From Bacteroidales bacterium (lineage in GTDB: Bacteria > Bacteroidota > Bacteroidia > Bacteroidales > UBA932), in assembly GCA_017619675.1 (NCBI GenBank), contig JAFZRX010000004.1:124001-188000 (forward strand): a DNA stretch of 64,000 bases. Reading direction: 5' to 3'. The notes under the pieces were generated by a model. The model ran no database searches, was not told where the DNA came from, and worked only from the letters and a program-made list of their open reading frames with translations. The translations under genes and the position numbers were made by a program. Below, piece after piece: positions 18,737 to 28,387 of this stretch. The number at the start of each line of letters is the position of its first letter. Position 1 is the first letter of the stretch.

Positions 18737-21700
18737 CTAATAATCCTTTACTGGACGTATAGGGAAACCCTCACAACGATCAGCAGAAAAGAAATGAGCA
18801 TACCCATAGAAAGCATCATCGCTATTAAACCCAAATAATGGAGAATAACTGCTATTATCTCCTAGAGATGATGTCCAATAATATGCTCTTGGAGAATTGC
18901 CCACTACTTTGTACGCTATAAAGATTCTATTACCTGTTATTTTACTTTCAACCCAATATCCGGGTACGGAATAATAACCAGAAACAGGTTCATGATATGT
19001 AAAAGTCCATGTACAATTATCTCTATCCAATAGTTCTTGCCATTCCTGCTTTGAAGGAGTTCTCCATTTACTGCCCCATGCAGCGTTGGCGGCATCATCT
19101 TCTAACATCAGCGAAACATAAGAATCTGTATATCCCATATATCCATAGTTAGGGTCATTGGAATACTTAGTTATAGTATACTTTGAGCCTTTGGCCCATT
19201 TATAATTCTCCCAAGAATAACTTGTTTTAGTTTCTATCTCGCCCCACGCATATAGGCCACCTTGCTCTGTCGGCGACTCTGCACCTAAATTACACAAAGA
19301 CCATAACACAGATAGCCCCATATCAACAGCTATATTACTTGCAGATATTACTGTAACATTACATGTAGCTGTCTTTAAACCATTATTAGTAGTAACTGTT
19401 ATTGTCGCTGTTCCTGTTGCCTTTGCTTTAACAACACCACTGGATGAAACTGTTGCTACTGTTGTATTACTCGAAGACCAGGTCACAGATTTATTTATCG
19501 CGTCTGACGGAATAATCGTTGCTGTCAAGGTATAAGTATCTCCAGATATTAAAGTCATTGATGTTTGATCTAAGCTAACACCTGTAACCGCCCCTGATGA
19601 AGCATTAACAGTCACTGCACAAATCGCTGTCTTTCCTCCATCATTAGTTCGTACTGTAATAGTTGCTGCCCCCGCTGCTTTTGCTGTAACTACTCCGATA
19701 GAAGAAACTGTTGCAATGGATGTATTACTAGAACTCCATGTCACTGATTTATCGGTAGCGTTAGATGGTGCTATAGTAGCAGTTAGTGTCTGTGTGTCTC
19801 CAACTATCATTGACATTGATGACTTATTAAGGCTGACACTGTTGACAGATACAATAGGCGTGGCATAAACAGGTCTAATTGAAAAGCCATAACACCTATC
19901 GTAACTCCAAGATTCTAAACCATCATTAACTAAGAAGGCACGACAATATGCATTGTACGGTTTACTATCAACTGAATTGTTTGATGACCAATAAGCGCCA
20001 ACATTCCCCTGCCCTACATATCCACCTCCTCCGTAGTAACTATGAGAAGGAAGATCATAATAGCCCGAAAATGGGAAGAAAACCCAATTATTTGTATACC
20101 CGCCTTTTTTGCTGGTAATCTTGTAGCCTTCTACCCCATTGAGAGTAGCTTTTTCCCAAGTACAGTTTTCTGGATTCAACAATTCTGCCCATTCGGAATA
20201 CGTTGGCATTCTCCAGTTGCCACCAAGAATAGAATTCGCAGCATCATCTTCTGGATCCAACATGCTTTTTGAATCAGTGTATCCATTATACCCATATGAT
20301 GTAATCCCACAATACTTTGTAAGAGTATTACTCTCCCCCTTACACCATTTATATGTACTCCAATCATATACAGTTTTTGGCGATATCTCACCCCAGGCAA
20401 AGAATTCACCATAATCCTCAGGCATTGAGGCTCCAAGATTAAATGATGCCCACTTTACAGAGAGACCCAGATCAACAGCTTCTGGAATAGTCCAAGAGTA
20501 TGACTCAGACGATACTTTTACATAACAAGTTGCTTTCTTTCCACCATCATTAGTCGTTACCGTGATAGTAGCTGAACCTGCAGCTTTGGCAGTCACTACA
20601 CCAGAAGATGATACCGACGCGACTGATGTGTCACTTGAAGACCAAGTAACTGACTTATTCGTAGCATTAGAAGGTGCTATTGTTGCTGTTAGTGTCTGTG
20701 AGTCTCCAACAGTCATTGACATTGATGACCTATTTAGGCTGACTCCTGTTACTGATATGGTTGAAGTACTCACGTTTACTTTACAAGTAGCAGTAAACCC
20801 ACCATCATTAGTCGTTACAGTAATAGTTGCAGAACCTGCTGCCTTGGCTGTGACAACTCCACCGGAAGAAACAGTCGCTACTGAGGAGTTGTTTGATGAC
20901 CAGGTAACGGCTTTATTCGTAGCATTAGAAGGTGCTATTGTTGCTGTTAGTGTCTGTGAGTCTCCAACAGTCATTGACATTGATGACCTATTCAGGCTGA
21001 CTCCTGTTACTGATATAGTTGAAGTACTCACGTTTACTTTACAAGTAGCTGTAACCCCCCCATCATTAGTCGTTACCGTGATAGTTGCTGAGCCTGCAGC
21101 CTTGGCAGTCACTACACCACAGGAAGATACCGTTGCGACGGATGTGTTGCTGGAAGACCATGTAACGGACTTATCTGTAGCATTTGATGGGGTTATTGTA
21201 GCTGTAAGGGTCTGAGTATCTCCAACAGTCATGGACATAGAAGACGTATTCAAGCTGACACCTGCAACTGAAATGGTTGAAGCACTCACGTTTACTATAC
21301 AAGTAGATGTAAATCCTCCATCATTAGTCGTTACAGTGATAGCTGCTGAACCTGCTGCCTTGGCAGTCACTACACCTCCGGCAGAAACTGTCGCTATTAA
21401 TGAATTGCTTGACGACCATGTAACGGTTTGGTCCGTTGCATTAGAAGGAACAACTATTGCAGTCAATGACTGGGTATCACCTGCCGTCATTGAAAGAGTC
21501 GTTTTATCAAGACTTACTCCGGTTACTGGCACTTCAGTAGCACTGACAGTAATAGAACAAGTCGCCGCAAAACTTCCATCACTTGTTTTTACTGTTATTA
21601 TTGCCGTTCCGACAGACTTTGCAGTAACTACGCCTGAAGAAGAAACAGTAGCTATTGAGGTGTTGCTAGATGTCCAGTTGACTGAATATTCCGAAGCATT

Positions 21701-22150
21701 TCTTGGAACGGGTATTGCATATATAGTTGCTTGTTCCCCCTCTGTCAGGCTTAATACAGTCTTGTTTATCTGAATTCCAGTCATAGCTATATATTCACCT
21801 TTATCCCCATATTGAAACAAAGTGAGAGCCATACTTTGACTCTTGGTCTGAATGACCATTTCACCAGAGCGATTATAGCCAGTATTCTTATTTCCGGATA
21901 ATAATACATCCCATTCGTAAGAGGAACTCTTAGACCGATCAATTGAAGAAATACTTACCCAATTCGGGAGAGCTGTAATATCCCACTTCTCTCCGCTACG
22001 AACAGTCAAAACAGTAATATCTGATTCTATCGTTATTGTATCCGATGGATTGACAGATAAACCATTAGGTACATCCTCGGCTATATAATTTGTACAGGAC
22101 AGAATCTGGCAAAAAGATAAAAGAATTAGTATTCTATATAAAATCTTCAT
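18737..22150 (-). CDS. Large surface lipoprotein: BACON, seven Ig-like repeats, two FISUMP-like domains
   Basis: A 1137-aa protein starting at 22150 (MKILYRIL) with lipobox ILSC. A BACON domain follows (SGEKWDITALPNWVSI), then five tandem BIG_2 Ig-like repeats, a first FISUMP-like domain (VDLGLSVKWASFNLGA, FAWGE, NWRMPTYSEW, GAYWSSN, FSIRPV), two more BIG_2 repeats and a second FISUMP-like domain ending in PIRPVKDY. Such proteins are exported to the cell surface, where Ig repeats act as stalks. The BIG_2 repeats closely resemble those of the kinase at 15544. It starts 5 bp after the BspA-like lipoprotein gene, in one operon. Confidence 0.85.
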   Translation of the reverse strand: MKILYRILILLSFCQILSCTNYIAEDVPNGLSVNPSDTITIESDITVLTVRSGEKWDITALPNWVSISSIDRSKSSSYEWDVLLSGNKNTGYNRSGEMVIQTKSQSMALTLFQYGDKGEYIAMTGIQINKTVLSLTEGEQATIYAIPVPRNASEYSVNWTSSNTSIATVSSSGVVTAKSVGTAIITVKTSDGSFAATCSITVSATEVPVTGVSLDKTTLSMTAGDTQSLTAIVVPSNATDQTVTWSSSNSLIATVSAGGVVTAKAAGSAAITVTTNDGGFTSTCIVNVSASTISVAGVSLNTSSMSMTVGDTQTLTATITPSNATDKSVTWSSSNTSVATVSSCGVVTAKAAGSATITVTTNDGGVTATCKVNVSTSTISVTGVSLNRSSMSMTVGDSQTLTATIAPSNATNKAVTWSSNNSSVATVSSGGVVTAKAAGSATITVTTNDGGFTATCKVNVSTSTISVTGVSLNRSSMSMTVGDSQTLTATIAPSNATNKSVTWSSSDTSVASVSSSGVVTAKAAGSATITVTTNDGGKKATCYVKVSSESYSWTIPEAVDLGLSVKWASFNLGASMPEDYGEFFAWGEISPKTVYDWSTYKWCKGESNTLTKYCGITSYGYNGYTDSKSMLDPEDDAANSILGGNWRMPTYSEWAELLNPENCTWEKATLNGVEGYKITSKKGGYTNNWVFFPFSGYYDLPSHSYYGGGGYVGQGNVGAYWSSNNSVDSKPYNAYCRAFLVNDGLESWSYDRCYGFSIRPVYATPIVSVNSVSLNKSSMSMIVGDTQTLTATIAPSNATDKSVTWSSSNTSIATVSSIGVVTAKAAGAATITVRTNDGGKTAICAVTVNASSGAVTGVSLDQTSMTLISGDTYTLTATIIPSDAINKSVTWSSSNTTVATVSSSGVVKAKATGTATITVTTNNGLKTATCNVTVISASNIAVDMGLSVLWSLCNLGAESPTEQGGLYAWGEIETKTSYSWENYKWAKGSKYTITKYSNDPNYGYMGYTDSYVSLMLEDDAANAAWGSKWRTPSKQEWQELLDRDNCTWTFTYHEPVSGYYSVPGYWVESKITGNRIFIAYKVVGNSPRAYYWTSSLGDNSSYSPLFGFNSDDAFYGYAHFFSADRCEGFPIRPVKDY
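19340..19850 (-). repeat. Two BIG_2-coding repeats (second block)
   Basis: Two tandem 86-codon-type Ig-like repeats between the two FISUMP-like domains, more diverged than the first block. Confidence 0.75.
20512..21785 (-). repeat. Five tandem BIG_2-coding repeats, about 258 bp each
   Basis: Five consecutive 86-codon units; units 3-5 are nearly identical at the nucleotide level (recurring GTGTCTGTGAGTCTCCAACA-type segments), pointing to recent expansion or homogenisation. Confidence 0.85.
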
Positions 22151-22155
22151 AATTG

Positions 22156-23976
22156 CTAAAGATTTATTATGTCTATTACTGTCCAATTTGTAGGAATCCC
22201 ACTTTCACCAGCGACCCAATTATTCATATTAGGATTCTTCTCAAATATACCCGAGGATGAAACTCCTTCTGTCCATTTATATGTACATGCCTCAGCCATG
22301 ATGTCATTTGCATAGCAAACGATATGATGAATATTTACACAGCCATTAAACATTTTATAATAGCACCTCTGAGCCAAAGTCGTCGCAAGTAAAATGGGCG
22401 CACTTTGTAACGAAGTGCAGCCTATAAACATAGAACTATAGCAACTTTCTGCAAGAATTGTTGCATTCAAATCAGGAGCAACAATTAAAGACTTACATCC
22501 CCAAAACATTCCTGCATAGCAACTGTTACTTAATGTGGTTGCCGATAATTCAGGTGCCGTTCTTAAAGACCAACAATTACTAAACATCCAGTAATAACAA
22601 CCCTCAGACAGGGATAAAGCAGGTAACTTTGGCGCAACTATAAGAGAGTAGCAATAACTAAACATCTCTCGATAACAACAATAAGCCAAAGTTGTAGCAG
22701 GAAGTTCAGGGGCAATTCTTAACCCAGAATACTCAAACATATTTGCATAGCAATGATCTGCTAACGACATTGCCGGAAGACTAGGCGCTGTTTCCAAAGA
22801 CGAACAATTACAAAACATTCCTTCATAACAACTGGCACTTAACGTTGTAGCAGGTAGTTCTGGAGCCTTGGTTAATGCTCGACAACCTCCAAACATTTCA
22901 AAATAGCAAGATGCCGCCATAGTTGTTGCTGGTAATTCGGGCGTGACCTTTAAAGACGAACAATCATAAAACATTCTCTCATAGCATCCTACGCTTAATG
23001 TCGTCGCTGGCAATTCTGGTGCCTTGGTTAAGGCCCCGCACCACCTAAACATAGCTCGATAACAATGTTCAGCCAGATTTGTTGAAGGCAGGTCTGGTGC
23101 TTCTATTAAAGACGAACAATCCTCAAACATCGACTCATAACATCTCTTTGCTAAAGAGGCAGCTGGCAACTTTGGGGCAGTTACTAAACTAATACATCCC
23201 AAAAACATATTTGAATAACAAGCCTCAGTTAATAATGTTGGAGTTAGAGTTGGGGCTTTTTTTAATAATACATCCTTATAAAAAAGCCTGTAATAACAAT
23301 AGTCGACTAGTTTTATATCCGGAGTTTCTTTGTAATCAATTAAAGACATAATATCACCGGAACAGCTATATAATGAACCTTCACTACAAAAATGACTATA
23401 ACTTTGGGATTTGTTAAAACCATTTTTATTGTCCCCACATAAAAATAGAGGCATGTCAGTTGTTATCGGCAATCCTTGATAATTCCATCGATACCAGTTC
23501 TCCTTGTCAAATGAATAATATAAGATTGGATTATTCCCGTTAAGATTATTAAGGGATAGTATTGTTAATCCATCAGAAGTAAGAGTTAAATACCTTGTTG
23601 GATTAATATCTTCTCCTCTTGCTTTGTCTTGATTTATTGTAAGAATAGTCTTCTCATACTTAGTTGATGAGAAAACAATTTCTCCACTACGAACATATCC
23701 GAGGTTTTCTTTAACTGATAGAGATACTTCCCATTCATAATGAGAGCCGCTAGTTAGTTCTACGTTTGATACGCTAATCCAATCAGGCGTATTGACTATA
23801 TCCCACTTTTCGCCGCATCTAACATTAATAAAAAACTCTGACGCTTGGCTAGATAGGGATATGGTATTTGAAGGATTAATGTAAAACGCATCAGGAATCT
23901 CATCAGCCACAAAATTCGTACATGAAGGAACTATGCTTATGGCTAAAACTGATAAGATATGTAATAAATGCTTCAT
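22156..23976 (-). CDS. Surface lipoprotein: BACON plus BspA/DUF285-like leucine-rich repeats
   Basis: A 606-aa lipoprotein (lipobox IVPSC). Its N-terminus (CTNFVADEIPDAFYINPS) is paralogous to that of the next gene and leads into a BACON domain (RCGEKWDIVNTPDWISVS). From about residue 250 there are twelve 26-residue repeats of the form APELPATTLxxxCYxxMFxxCSSL, typical of BspA-like and mycoplasma-type DUF285 surface repeats, which often mediate adhesion. The C-terminus ends in a non-repeat cap with WTEGVSSSGIF. It lies 11 bp after a barrel gene in the same operon. Ligand unknown. Confidence 0.82.
   Translation of the reverse strand: MKHLLHILSVLAISIVPSCTNFVADEIPDAFYINPSNTISLSSQASEFFINVRCGEKWDIVNTPDWISVSNVELTSGSHYEWEVSLSVKENLGYVRSGEIVFSSTKYEKTILTINQDKARGEDINPTRYLTLTSDGLTILSLNNLNGNNPILYYSFDKENWYRWNYQGLPITTDMPLFLCGDNKNGFNKSQSYSHFCSEGSLYSCSGDIMSLIDYKETPDIKLVDYCYYRLFYKDVLLKKAPTLTPTLLTEACYSNMFLGCISLVTAPKLPAASLAKRCYESMFEDCSSLIEAPDLPSTNLAEHCYRAMFRWCGALTKAPELPATTLSVGCYERMFYDCSSLKVTPELPATTMAASCYFEMFGGCRALTKAPELPATTLSASCYEGMFCNCSSLETAPSLPAMSLADHCYANMFEYSGLRIAPELPATTLAYCCYREMFSYCYSLIVAPKLPALSLSEGCYYWMFSNCWSLRTAPELSATTLSNSCYAGMFWGCKSLIVAPDLNATILAESCYSSMFIGCTSLQSAPILLATTLAQRCYYKMFNGCVNIHHIVCYANDIMAEACTYKWTEGVSSSGIFEKNPNMNNWVAGESGIPTNWTVIDIINL
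22330..23225 (-). repeat. Twelve 78-bp leucine-rich repeat units
   Basis: Period of 26 codons; each unit codes for a CY-x-x-MF-x-x-C core. DNA identity is lower than in the BIG_2 repeats, so this array is older. Confidence 0.75.
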
Positions 23977-23987
23977 CGTCTTGTTAC

Positions 23988-25040
23988 TTAAAAAACGAGG
24001 CCAATACTAACATAAGGAATAATCCCTTCTGAGAGAACAAGTGAAGAAGAGGAAAAAACGGTTTCAATACCTGCTATGTATTCGGTTTCAGAGCTATGAA
24101 CGTAAATGATAGGATTGTACTTAATTCCAAAATCAATACAATAATGTCTAGAAACTATAGAAAGACCCACACCTGCGTTCATTCCTGTTGTCGAAGAATT
24201 ACCAGAACTGTTTTTACAATTAAAGAACCCTGCAATGATTTTTGGATAGAGATTATCAACTACTCTTAATAAAACAGACATCTCATATTCGTAAAAAGAT
24301 GACGAATTTGGCAACGATGAACTGTATATCACTCCAAATTCTCCCCCGAAACGGCTTCCAACTATATCATATGCAACAATACTACCTCCATATGCAAGAG
24401 GTATTGCCTTGTTTTTCAAATCAATCGTTGAAAGACTAGCTTTGATGCCAATTCTGGTTTTATGTTTAGCATCGATACTCATGGTAGACTGGACAGGGAC
24501 TAGTGGGACAGGCTGTGGAGTTTCTATAATTTCAGAAGGGAGTTGTTCTGGTTTCAAATCGAGCTCCGGATCCGAAACAACATTAGGGTCGACATATACA
24601 AGTGTATCTTCTATTGTAACATACTCTGGTGTTATTATAGTCTCTTCTTCAATAGGCTCAGTTAAAGAGGATTTAGTAGCCAATAGTAACTCTTTCGCAA
24701 TTGCATCTTCAGGATTGAGAGCAAGTAGTTCCATTGCTTTTTCTATAGCGGCTTCATTATCTCCCTCAAGATACAACCTGTTCATTTCTTCCAATAAAGT
24801 TTGGCATTTTTCTGCTTTGTCCCGCAAAGAACTAGCTGCATCATCTCCCACCATTACATAATGCCACTGGCACAACAAGACAGCTCGTTGATAATTACCT
24901 TTAGTGAATTCTGTTTGAGCATCAGGAAGGATTTCTCTCTCATGTTGAGCATAATAAGCTTGTGTTTTATCTTGAGCGCATACTACTACGGATAAAAAAG
25001 AGAGCAGAATAGTTATAACTATGAAGATTGTTTTTTTCAT
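23988..25040 (-). CDS. Periplasmic TPR-like plus outer-membrane beta-barrel protein (copy 2)
   Basis: A 350-aa protein with signal peptide (VVVCAQ). Residues about 20-125 hold alpha-helical TPR-like repeats (DAQTEFTKGNYQRAVLLCQW; NEAAIEKAMELLALNPEDA), then an acidic Pro/Glu-rich linker (about 130-180), then a beta-barrel-like half ending in VSIGLVF with terminal Phe. It is a paralogue of the adjacent gene at 25067 with the same domain order. An ATG two codons upstream (25046) is possible. Placed between kinase and lipoproteins, it may link the outer membrane with the periplasmic side of the signalling system; that is inference. Confidence 0.7.
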   Translation of the reverse strand: MKKTIFIVITILLSFLSVVVCAQDKTQAYYAQHEREILPDAQTEFTKGNYQRAVLLCQWHYVMVGDDAASSLRDKAEKCQTLLEEMNRLYLEGDNEAAIEKAMELLALNPEDAIAKELLLATKSSLTEPIEEETIITPEYVTIEDTLVYVDPNVVSDPELDLKPEQLPSEIIETPQPVPLVPVQSTMSIDAKHKTRIGIKASLSTIDLKNKAIPLAYGGSIVAYDIVGSRFGGEFGVIYSSSLPNSSSFYEYEMSVLLRVVDNLYPKIIAGFFNCKNSSGNSSTTGMNAGVGLSIVSRHYCIDFGIKYNPIIYVHSSETEYIAGIETVFSSSSLVLSEGIIPYVSIGLVF

Positions 25041-25066
25041 TGTCATTACGCACTTTAATAAACCTA

Positions 25067-26149
25067 TTAGAAAAAGAGTCCTATACTCAAATATGGTGAT
25101 AATCCGTTAGGCAGGAGTGATAACACTGCCGATGGATTATATTGGATTTCGTTGGCATTGACAGCATCATTACGAGAATCTTGAGTGGACGAATAAAACT
25201 TACATCCTATCTCAAGGCAAAAATGCTCATCCAGAAAAGAAGTCACCCCAATTCCCATATTCATTCCTTTCGTATCTAGAGAATCATTTGTTTTATGATT
25301 ATAAGAGTAGAGGCCTCCTAATCCTTTTAGAAAGATAAAATCTGAGACTCTAAAAGCGACAGAAGCATCAATCTCCATAAAAGAAGCATTATCTGAAACA
25401 GCTGGAACGAACTGAGTTCCAACTTCTATTCCGAAACGACTTTTACCAATATTATACACGCAAAGACTTCCCAAATATGCGAGATACCGCCCCATATCAC
25501 CTGGATCAGATTGTATAAAATTGCTCAAATTAGTGATAGAAACTCCGGCTTTAATGCCATATAAGGTTCGATGGTCATACAGTTTATTAGTAAGAACTAC
25601 ATATGGTTCTTCAGCTATTATCTGAAGCGAGTCTGAAACATCCACAAAGGCTGAATCTGATTGGTCTGTATCAGGTACCATTTCAGGCTCACTATCATAA
25701 ACTGGTGACTCCTCAATTGAAAGAGAATCAGGAACTGCTACAATCTCTTCTTCGTCAGTGACTTCATTATTTGCAGTTTCAGCAGCTAACAAAAGATTCT
25801 TTGCCTCAATATCTTCCGGATTGAGAGCAAGTAATGCAAGAGCTTTATCCAAGGCCTCCTCAATTTTCCCTTCTTTAACAAGTTGGCGCATCTCTTCTAA
25901 TATGGCCCTACACTTATCTGCTTTATCACGCAAAGAATCAGCGGTTCGATCTCCTACTATGATATAATGCCACCGGCACAATAGCGCCGTTTGTTCATAA
26001 TCGCCCTCGCTAAACGCGGTTTGCGCATCGGGAAGAATCTCACTTTCATGCTGACTGTAATACGCTTGTGTTTTATCCTGAGCATACATAGCAAAGGACA
26101 AAAAAGAAAGTGCTATAGATACGAGTATGATAATGAAAGACCGTTTCAT
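25067..26149 (-). CDS. Periplasmic TPR-like plus outer-membrane beta-barrel protein (copy 1)
   Basis: A 360-aa paralogue of the next gene downstream. Signal peptide (AMYAQ), helical repeats (DAQTAFSEGDYEQTALLCRW, EEALDKALALLALNPED), acidic linker (about 125-180) and a C-terminal barrel ending LSIGLFF. The start codon overlaps the kinase stop by one base (TGATG), so kinase and barrel are translated in a coupled fashion. Shared WHYxxVGD and SLRDKA motifs define a small family. Function unknown. Confidence 0.7.
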   Translation of the reverse strand: MKRSFIIILVSIALSFLSFAMYAQDKTQAYYSQHESEILPDAQTAFSEGDYEQTALLCRWHYIIVGDRTADSLRDKADKCRAILEEMRQLVKEGKIEEALDKALALLALNPEDIEAKNLLLAAETANNEVTDEEEIVAVPDSLSIEESPVYDSEPEMVPDTDQSDSAFVDVSDSLQIIAEEPYVVLTNKLYDHRTLYGIKAGVSITNLSNFIQSDPGDMGRYLAYLGSLCVYNIGKSRFGIEVGTQFVPAVSDNASFMEIDASVAFRVSDFIFLKGLGGLYSYNHKTNDSLDTKGMNMGIGVTSFLDEHFCLEIGCKFYSSTQDSRNDAVNANEIQYNPSAVLSLLPNGLSPYLSIGLFF

Positions 26150-27423
26150 CAGTTATTAAGCTCTAATTGGCGCCTCCATCTTTCTGCGTCAGGTTTATAT
26201 GAATTAACTTGATTTTGGAGGGTTGTATTATTCTTTCTCAAAGTGCTATTTTCCGTTGACAATGTATTATTCTGTGTTTTTAATTCTTCGAGTTGTCTTT
26301 GCAAACTAGTGTTTGTTCGGGTTAAGGTCTGAACCTGATTGTTTAAAGCATCTATCTGCGAGGTATCTACTATAGGCTGTGGATTCTCGACCTTCTTATT
26401 ATTTAGGATGGTTGCGCCAAACAAAATCAAAGAGCTAATCAGTAAAGCCGAAGATATTATCAAAGCATATTTACCATTACGGGTTCGGGAATTTGTGGTC
26501 TGAGGTTTAGGAGCAATTACGATTGTCGCTTCATCTTCTGCAGGCTCCGGAGATTCCTTTGGAAGAAGTTCCACGAATGCTTCGACATTCTGAGGCCGAT
26601 CCTTGCGCCTGGGCTGCATAGCCTTTAAAATTGTCTGCTTAACTTCTTCACTTATGGTTGCTGGCATCTCAGGAAAGCCAGAATCCATTATCAATGAAGC
26701 TTCTGGAGGGGTAATACCCATTACCAAATTATACAAGGTTGCCCCCAATGCATACAAATCAGTTGCAGGAGTTAACGAAGAAGCTGTTGCGTTCACTTGT
26801 TCAAGTGGAGCAAACCCTCTACTGAAGCCTACCAGGGTAGATGTTGTTGTGGTATCTTGCTGAGAATCAACATATTTTGAAACGCCAAAGTCTATTAATA
26901 CCGCCCGACCTCTTTCATCAAAAAGAATGTTGGCCGGTTTGATATCAAGATGCAGCAATCCATGAGAATGTACTGATCTCAAAGCATCAGCGATCTCTTT
27001 TATGATCTTGACAGCTTCGTCTTCAGAGATAGCTTTGTTCTTTATTCTGTCTGCTAAACAACCTCCGTCAAGGTGCTTCATAACATAGTATGAAGTTCCG
27101 TTCTCATCAAAAATGTCAATGATGTTAACGATATGGTCATTGTTTAAAGACGCTATCTTCCTGGCTTCAGACTTGAATTTCTTCAAACACTTTGAAACCA
27201 GTTCCTCGTTATCAGAAACTGGTATACTGACATTTGACGTTGTCGAATCTCTTTGGCAAGAGCCCTTCAGGAAGAACTCTTTAATGGCCACTTTCATACC
27301 GAGCCCTGTCTGCTCGGCAAGGTAGGTTATACCAAACCCACCTTGCCCTAGGACTTTAATTATCTTGTATTTACCATTTTGCAGGCTTTTTCCTGCAGGA
27401 AGATTCGACAAATCGTTGTTCAT
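26149..27423 (-). CDS. Ser/Thr protein kinase with TM segment and periplasmic coiled coil
   Basis: A 424-aa membrane kinase. The kinase domain has glycine loop GQGGFG, Lys48, catalytic HLDIKPAN (158-165) and DFG (178-180), with the same HLD variant and the insert SCQRDSTTS seen in the kinase at 15544. A juxtamembrane Pro/Glu-rich stretch is followed by a transmembrane segment at about 323-344 and a coiled coil (about 355-415; VQTLTRTNTSLQRQLEELK). The outside part is thus a short coiled-coil stalk, not a ligand domain, perhaps for dimerisation or contact with the barrel protein encoded next to it. Confidence 0.9.
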   Translation of the reverse strand: MNNDLSNLPAGKSLQNGKYKIIKVLGQGGFGITYLAEQTGLGMKVAIKEFFLKGSCQRDSTTSNVSIPVSDNEELVSKCLKKFKSEARKIASLNNDHIVNIIDIFDENGTSYYVMKHLDGGCLADRIKNKAISEDEAVKIIKEIADALRSVHSHGLLHLDIKPANILFDERGRAVLIDFGVSKYVDSQQDTTTTSTLVGFSRGFAPLEQVNATASSLTPATDLYALGATLYNLVMGITPPEASLIMDSGFPEMPATISEEVKQTILKAMQPRRKDRPQNVEAFVELLPKESPEPAEDEATIVIAPKPQTTNSRTRNGKYALIISSALLISSLILFGATILNNKKVENPQPIVDTSQIDALNNQVQTLTRTNTSLQRQLEELKTQNNTLSTENSTLRKNNTTLQNQVNSYKPDAERWRRQLELNN

Positions 27424-27439
27424 AGGTTAAATTACCTTG

Positions 27440-28270
27440 TTATACCGGGATATTCATATCATTGTCAGTGAACTCCTGAACATCGGGATTGAGGATCTCA
27501 TCAGGAGAGACTCCGTTATTGATAGCGGCTTCTTCGACCATATCATCTACAGTAATACCTGCGCCTTCTGCATCATAAATCTCATCAGGTTCCAGATGCC
27601 TATTATCATTGGCATCTATAAGAACAGTATCAACCTCACCATCTCCGTCAGAATCAATAAACTCTGAATAGTGACCGTCAACTCCGCCATATCCAACGAC
27701 TACAGAAGCACCCGACTCTAGTTCAATCTGTTCAACGCCTACAATGTGAACATCAATGTCAACATCATCTGCTCTTGCTTCATCCATAGCTACAATCTCC
27801 GGTTCATTCTCGGTCGGGGCATAAGGTGGACACGGAACCTGACTGATAACCTGCTGACCAAACTCAGAGCGTGCCTCGTCTGTCATCTCCTGCCATTCAG
27901 CATCATCTGCGCGGAAGGTAGTGTAAACATTGCCATGCCAAACGAAAGCTCCTCCTGGACCAATCTCTGCACGTGCAGCAGCAAAGGCCTGGTCAAATGA
28001 CATGTCATTAGTTACATTATGGGCAACTTGAACCTCTGAAACCTCTTCTGTAGGAGCAACACTTACCTTATCAGTAGCGGTTTCACCTGAGGACACAATT
28101 GCTTCAACTGCTTTTGTTCCGGTGGAACCTATAAGGATTCCAGGAATTCCTCCTACTAATACGGCCTGCCAGAAACGAGGAGCGTTATCCTTTGTTTCTT
28201 CTTTTTCAATCTCGAGCATAGGTCTTGTTGACTCGGTATACAACGTTGCGGTGGCGGTTTGTGCTTTCAT
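27440..28270 (-). CDS. Acidic TM protein with FAAARAEIGPGGAF-type motif and EF-hand-like loop
   Basis: A 276-aa protein of a type often found beside Bacteroidota kinase/phosphatase loci; I know no assigned function. A hydrophobic stretch at about 33-60 (AVLVGGIPGILIG) is a likely membrane anchor. Residues about 92-125 hold FDQAFAAARAEIGPGGAFVW and HGNVYTTF. The C-terminal half is strongly acidic, with DSDGDGEVD and DANDNRHLEPDEI resembling calcium-binding loops. It is 16 bp upstream of the kinase gene and has its own promoter-like box. Confidence 0.6.
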   Translation of the reverse strand: MKAQTATATLYTESTRPMLEIEKEETKDNAPRFWQAVLVGGIPGILIGSTGTKAVEAIVSSGETATDKVSVAPTEEVSEVQVAHNVTNDMSFDQAFAAARAEIGPGGAFVWHGNVYTTFRADDAEWQEMTDEARSEFGQQVISQVPCPPYAPTENEPEIVAMDEARADDVDIDVHIVGVEQIELESGASVVVGYGGVDGHYSEFIDSDGDGEVDTVLIDANDNRHLEPDEIYDAEGAGITVDDMVEEAAINNGVSPDEILNPDVQEFTDNDMNIPV

Positions 28271-28322
28271 AATTCTTAATCTTTTTATATTGTTTGTTAT
28301 TAGTAATTGTTCTTTCTGAGGA

Positions 28323-28330
28323 CAAAACTA
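28323..28330 (-). promoter_or_regulatory. -7 box of the acidic-protein/kinase/lipoprotein operon
   Basis: TAGTTTTG on the minus strand, with a TTTTTTG stretch about 16 bp further upstream, in the 117-bp gap after the phosphatase gene. Predicted leader about 45 nt. Confidence 0.5.
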
Positions 28331-28387
28331 ATAGCTGAGATTCATTCAAAAAACTGTTATTTTAGTTACTACACGAAATGGGTGGTT

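Noticed and set aside
20562-21773. Two long plus-strand reading frames opposite the BIG_2 repeats
   Set aside because: They mirror the repeat periodicity of the real minus-strand gene and have no start signal or recognisable fold.
19340-21785. Regular repeats considered as a CRISPR array
   Set aside because: Units are about 258 bp and protein-coding, without short spacers.
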